DNA from: Candidatus Doudnabacteria bacterium
GTDB lineage: Bacteria > Patescibacteriota > Doudnabacteria > UBA920
Length of the DNA: 11,875 bases
Direction: 5' to 3'
Assembly: GCA_903913365.1 (NCBI GenBank)
Contig: CAIWKW010000088.1
Span: forward strand, 1 to 11,875
Position 1 is the stretch's first letter. Each line of letters opens with the position of its first letter. Below the pieces are notes generated by a model. It was given only the letters and a program-made list of their open reading frames with translations, had not been told where the DNA came from and made no database searches. Position numbers and translations under genes: made by a program. Below are positions 11,414-11,875 of this stretch, in pieces.

Positions 11414-11704
11414 TTAAATAATTTGACTGTACAAATCAGCCCAACTCGGATTAATACTTATAATTAAATCTTCTTTTTTATACCTGCTCCAGCCTTTAAT
11501 TTGCTTTTCCCTGGCCAAAACTCCATCGCAACTACTGCCTGATTCATAATAAACCAATTTATGACATTGATATTTTTGGGCGAATCCATGAACGACATTA
11601 TTTTTATGCTCCCAGACACGTTTTATTAAATCACTGGTAAAACCGGTATATAAAGTTCCGCTGGCGCTGGCCATAATATAAACAAAATACGAACCCTCGT
11701 GCAT
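11414..11704 (-). CDS. GIY-YIG nuclease domain protein
   Basis: A 96-residue single-domain GIY-YIG nuclease of the short YhbQ-like group. The two signature strands are FVYIM (7-11) and LYTGFT (18-23). The catalytic Arg29 is in DLIKRVWEHKN and the metal-binding Glu66 in AREKQIKGW, and the end NPSWADLY is typical. All expected catalytic residues are present. These small proteins are widespread and their role is unsettled; repair or repeat-associated mobility have both been considered. The ATG at 11704 is the first of the frame; no good Shine-Dalgarno is seen, as the GAGGAG of the upstream hairpin is about 17 nt away. The gene is bracketed by hairpin-forming repeats on both sides (11304-11413 and 11717-11785), resembling the organisation of the DUF559 gene 1 kb away, though the two flanks are not clear copies of each other. 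Confidence 0.93.
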   Translation of the reverse strand: MHEGSYFVYIMASASGTLYTGFTSDLIKRVWEHKNNVVHGFAQKYQCHKLVYYESGSSCDGVLAREKQIKGWSRYKKEDLIISINPSWADLYSQII

Positions 11705-11716
11705 AGTTTTGAATTA

Positions 11717-11748
11717 AGGGACTCCTCACTGCGTTCGGAGTGGTCCCT
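11717..11748. repeat. Palindromic repeat upstream of GIY-YIG gene
   Basis: AGGGA/TCCCT outer and CTCC/GGAG inner pairs close over the loop TCACTGCGTTC. It is similar in style to the CTCGCTGCGCTCGG-type palindromes common beside GIY-YIG genes. Confidence 0.6.
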
Positions 11749-11760
11749 AAAATACTTTTT

Positions 11761-11785
11761 AGGCGGCGGCTTTTAGCCGCCGCCT
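11761..11785. repeat. Perfect 11-bp GC-rich hairpin
   Basis: AGGCGGCGGCT-ttt-AGCCGCCGCCT. This is a very stable stem but without a T-run on either side, so it may be a weak terminator for a minus-strand gene beyond the right edge or another repeat. Confidence 0.65.
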
Positions 11786-11875
11786 TGTCAATCAATTTCT
11801 ATTAATTTCCTCTGAACACTAACCAAGAATCATTTCCATCAATTTCTTCCATAGCCGATAAATCGGCAGACTACA
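11786..11875. other. Right-edge sequence, no supported gene
   Basis: All minus-strand frames meet stops within this stretch. The longest, ending at TAA 11802-11804, is closed again by TAG at 11871-11873, and it could at best be a 16-residue tail from ATG. GCCGAT-aa-ATCGGC (11853-11866) is a small palindrome. Confidence 0.4.

Noticed and set aside
11802..11875. 3' end of a minus-strand gene at the right edge (ending MEEIDGNDSWLVFRGN)
   Set aside because: The frame is closed by a stop at 11871-11873, leaving at most 16 residues from the ATG.

Overview
The window looks like a fragment of a Patescibacteria (CPR, probably Parcubacteria-type) chromosome. This is inferred from gene content and style rather than from a marker gene: small compact genes, many short hypothetical and membrane proteins, a solitary PaaX/Cas2-like gene, a ComEC without its metallo-beta-lactamase tail, an orphan cobalamin adenosyltransferase, very short or absent 5' leaders, and many palindromic repeats between and inside genes. 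Nearly everything is on the minus strand. The one clear plus-strand gene is the (p)ppGpp synthetase/hydrolase. I see no rRNA, tRNA or CRISPR array, and no gene-free stretch longer than 300 bases.

Layout. 1-933: a hypothetical gene cut by the left edge and two small membrane proteins, one of which seems to start at AUU. 989-1594: a PaaX/Cas2-like gene tightly bracketed by a 33-bp inverted repeat with an AACGGCCGTT core. 1610-2542: mutM (fpg). 2708-4213: RelA/SpoT, divergent from mutM and apparently leaderless. 4287-4344: a bidirectional terminator. 4372-4877: an NDK-like gene split by a frameshift, just downstream of an intact ndk (5001-5597). 5681-6466: membrane-anchored cyclophilin. 6548-8217: comEC and a DUF167 gene as a pair. 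8279-8707: Nudix hydrolase. 8737-9399: DUF6580-like membrane protein carrying a 137-bp palindromic element in frame. 9547-10095: DUF4430-like lipoprotein. 10152-10654: DUF559 endonuclease gene bracketed by half-copies of that element. 10671-11303: cobalamin adenosyltransferase. 11414-11704: GIY-YIG nuclease among further hairpin repeats.

The housekeeping genes cover stringent response (rsh), oxidised-guanine repair (mutM), nucleotide balance (ndk, Nudix), protein folding outside the membrane (cyclophilin), DNA uptake (comEC) and B12 activation. The most striking theme is repeat-wrapped small genes: a DUF559 endonuclease, a PaaX/Cas2-fold protein and a GIY-YIG nuclease each sit between palindromic repeats. 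For the first two the coding sequence starts or ends within a few bases of the repeat. The DUF559 repeat also exists as a gene-less copy inside the DUF6580 gene, with compensatory changes in its hairpin stems. This suggests a mobile or mobilisable palindrome family linked to DUF559; that function is inferred, not shown.
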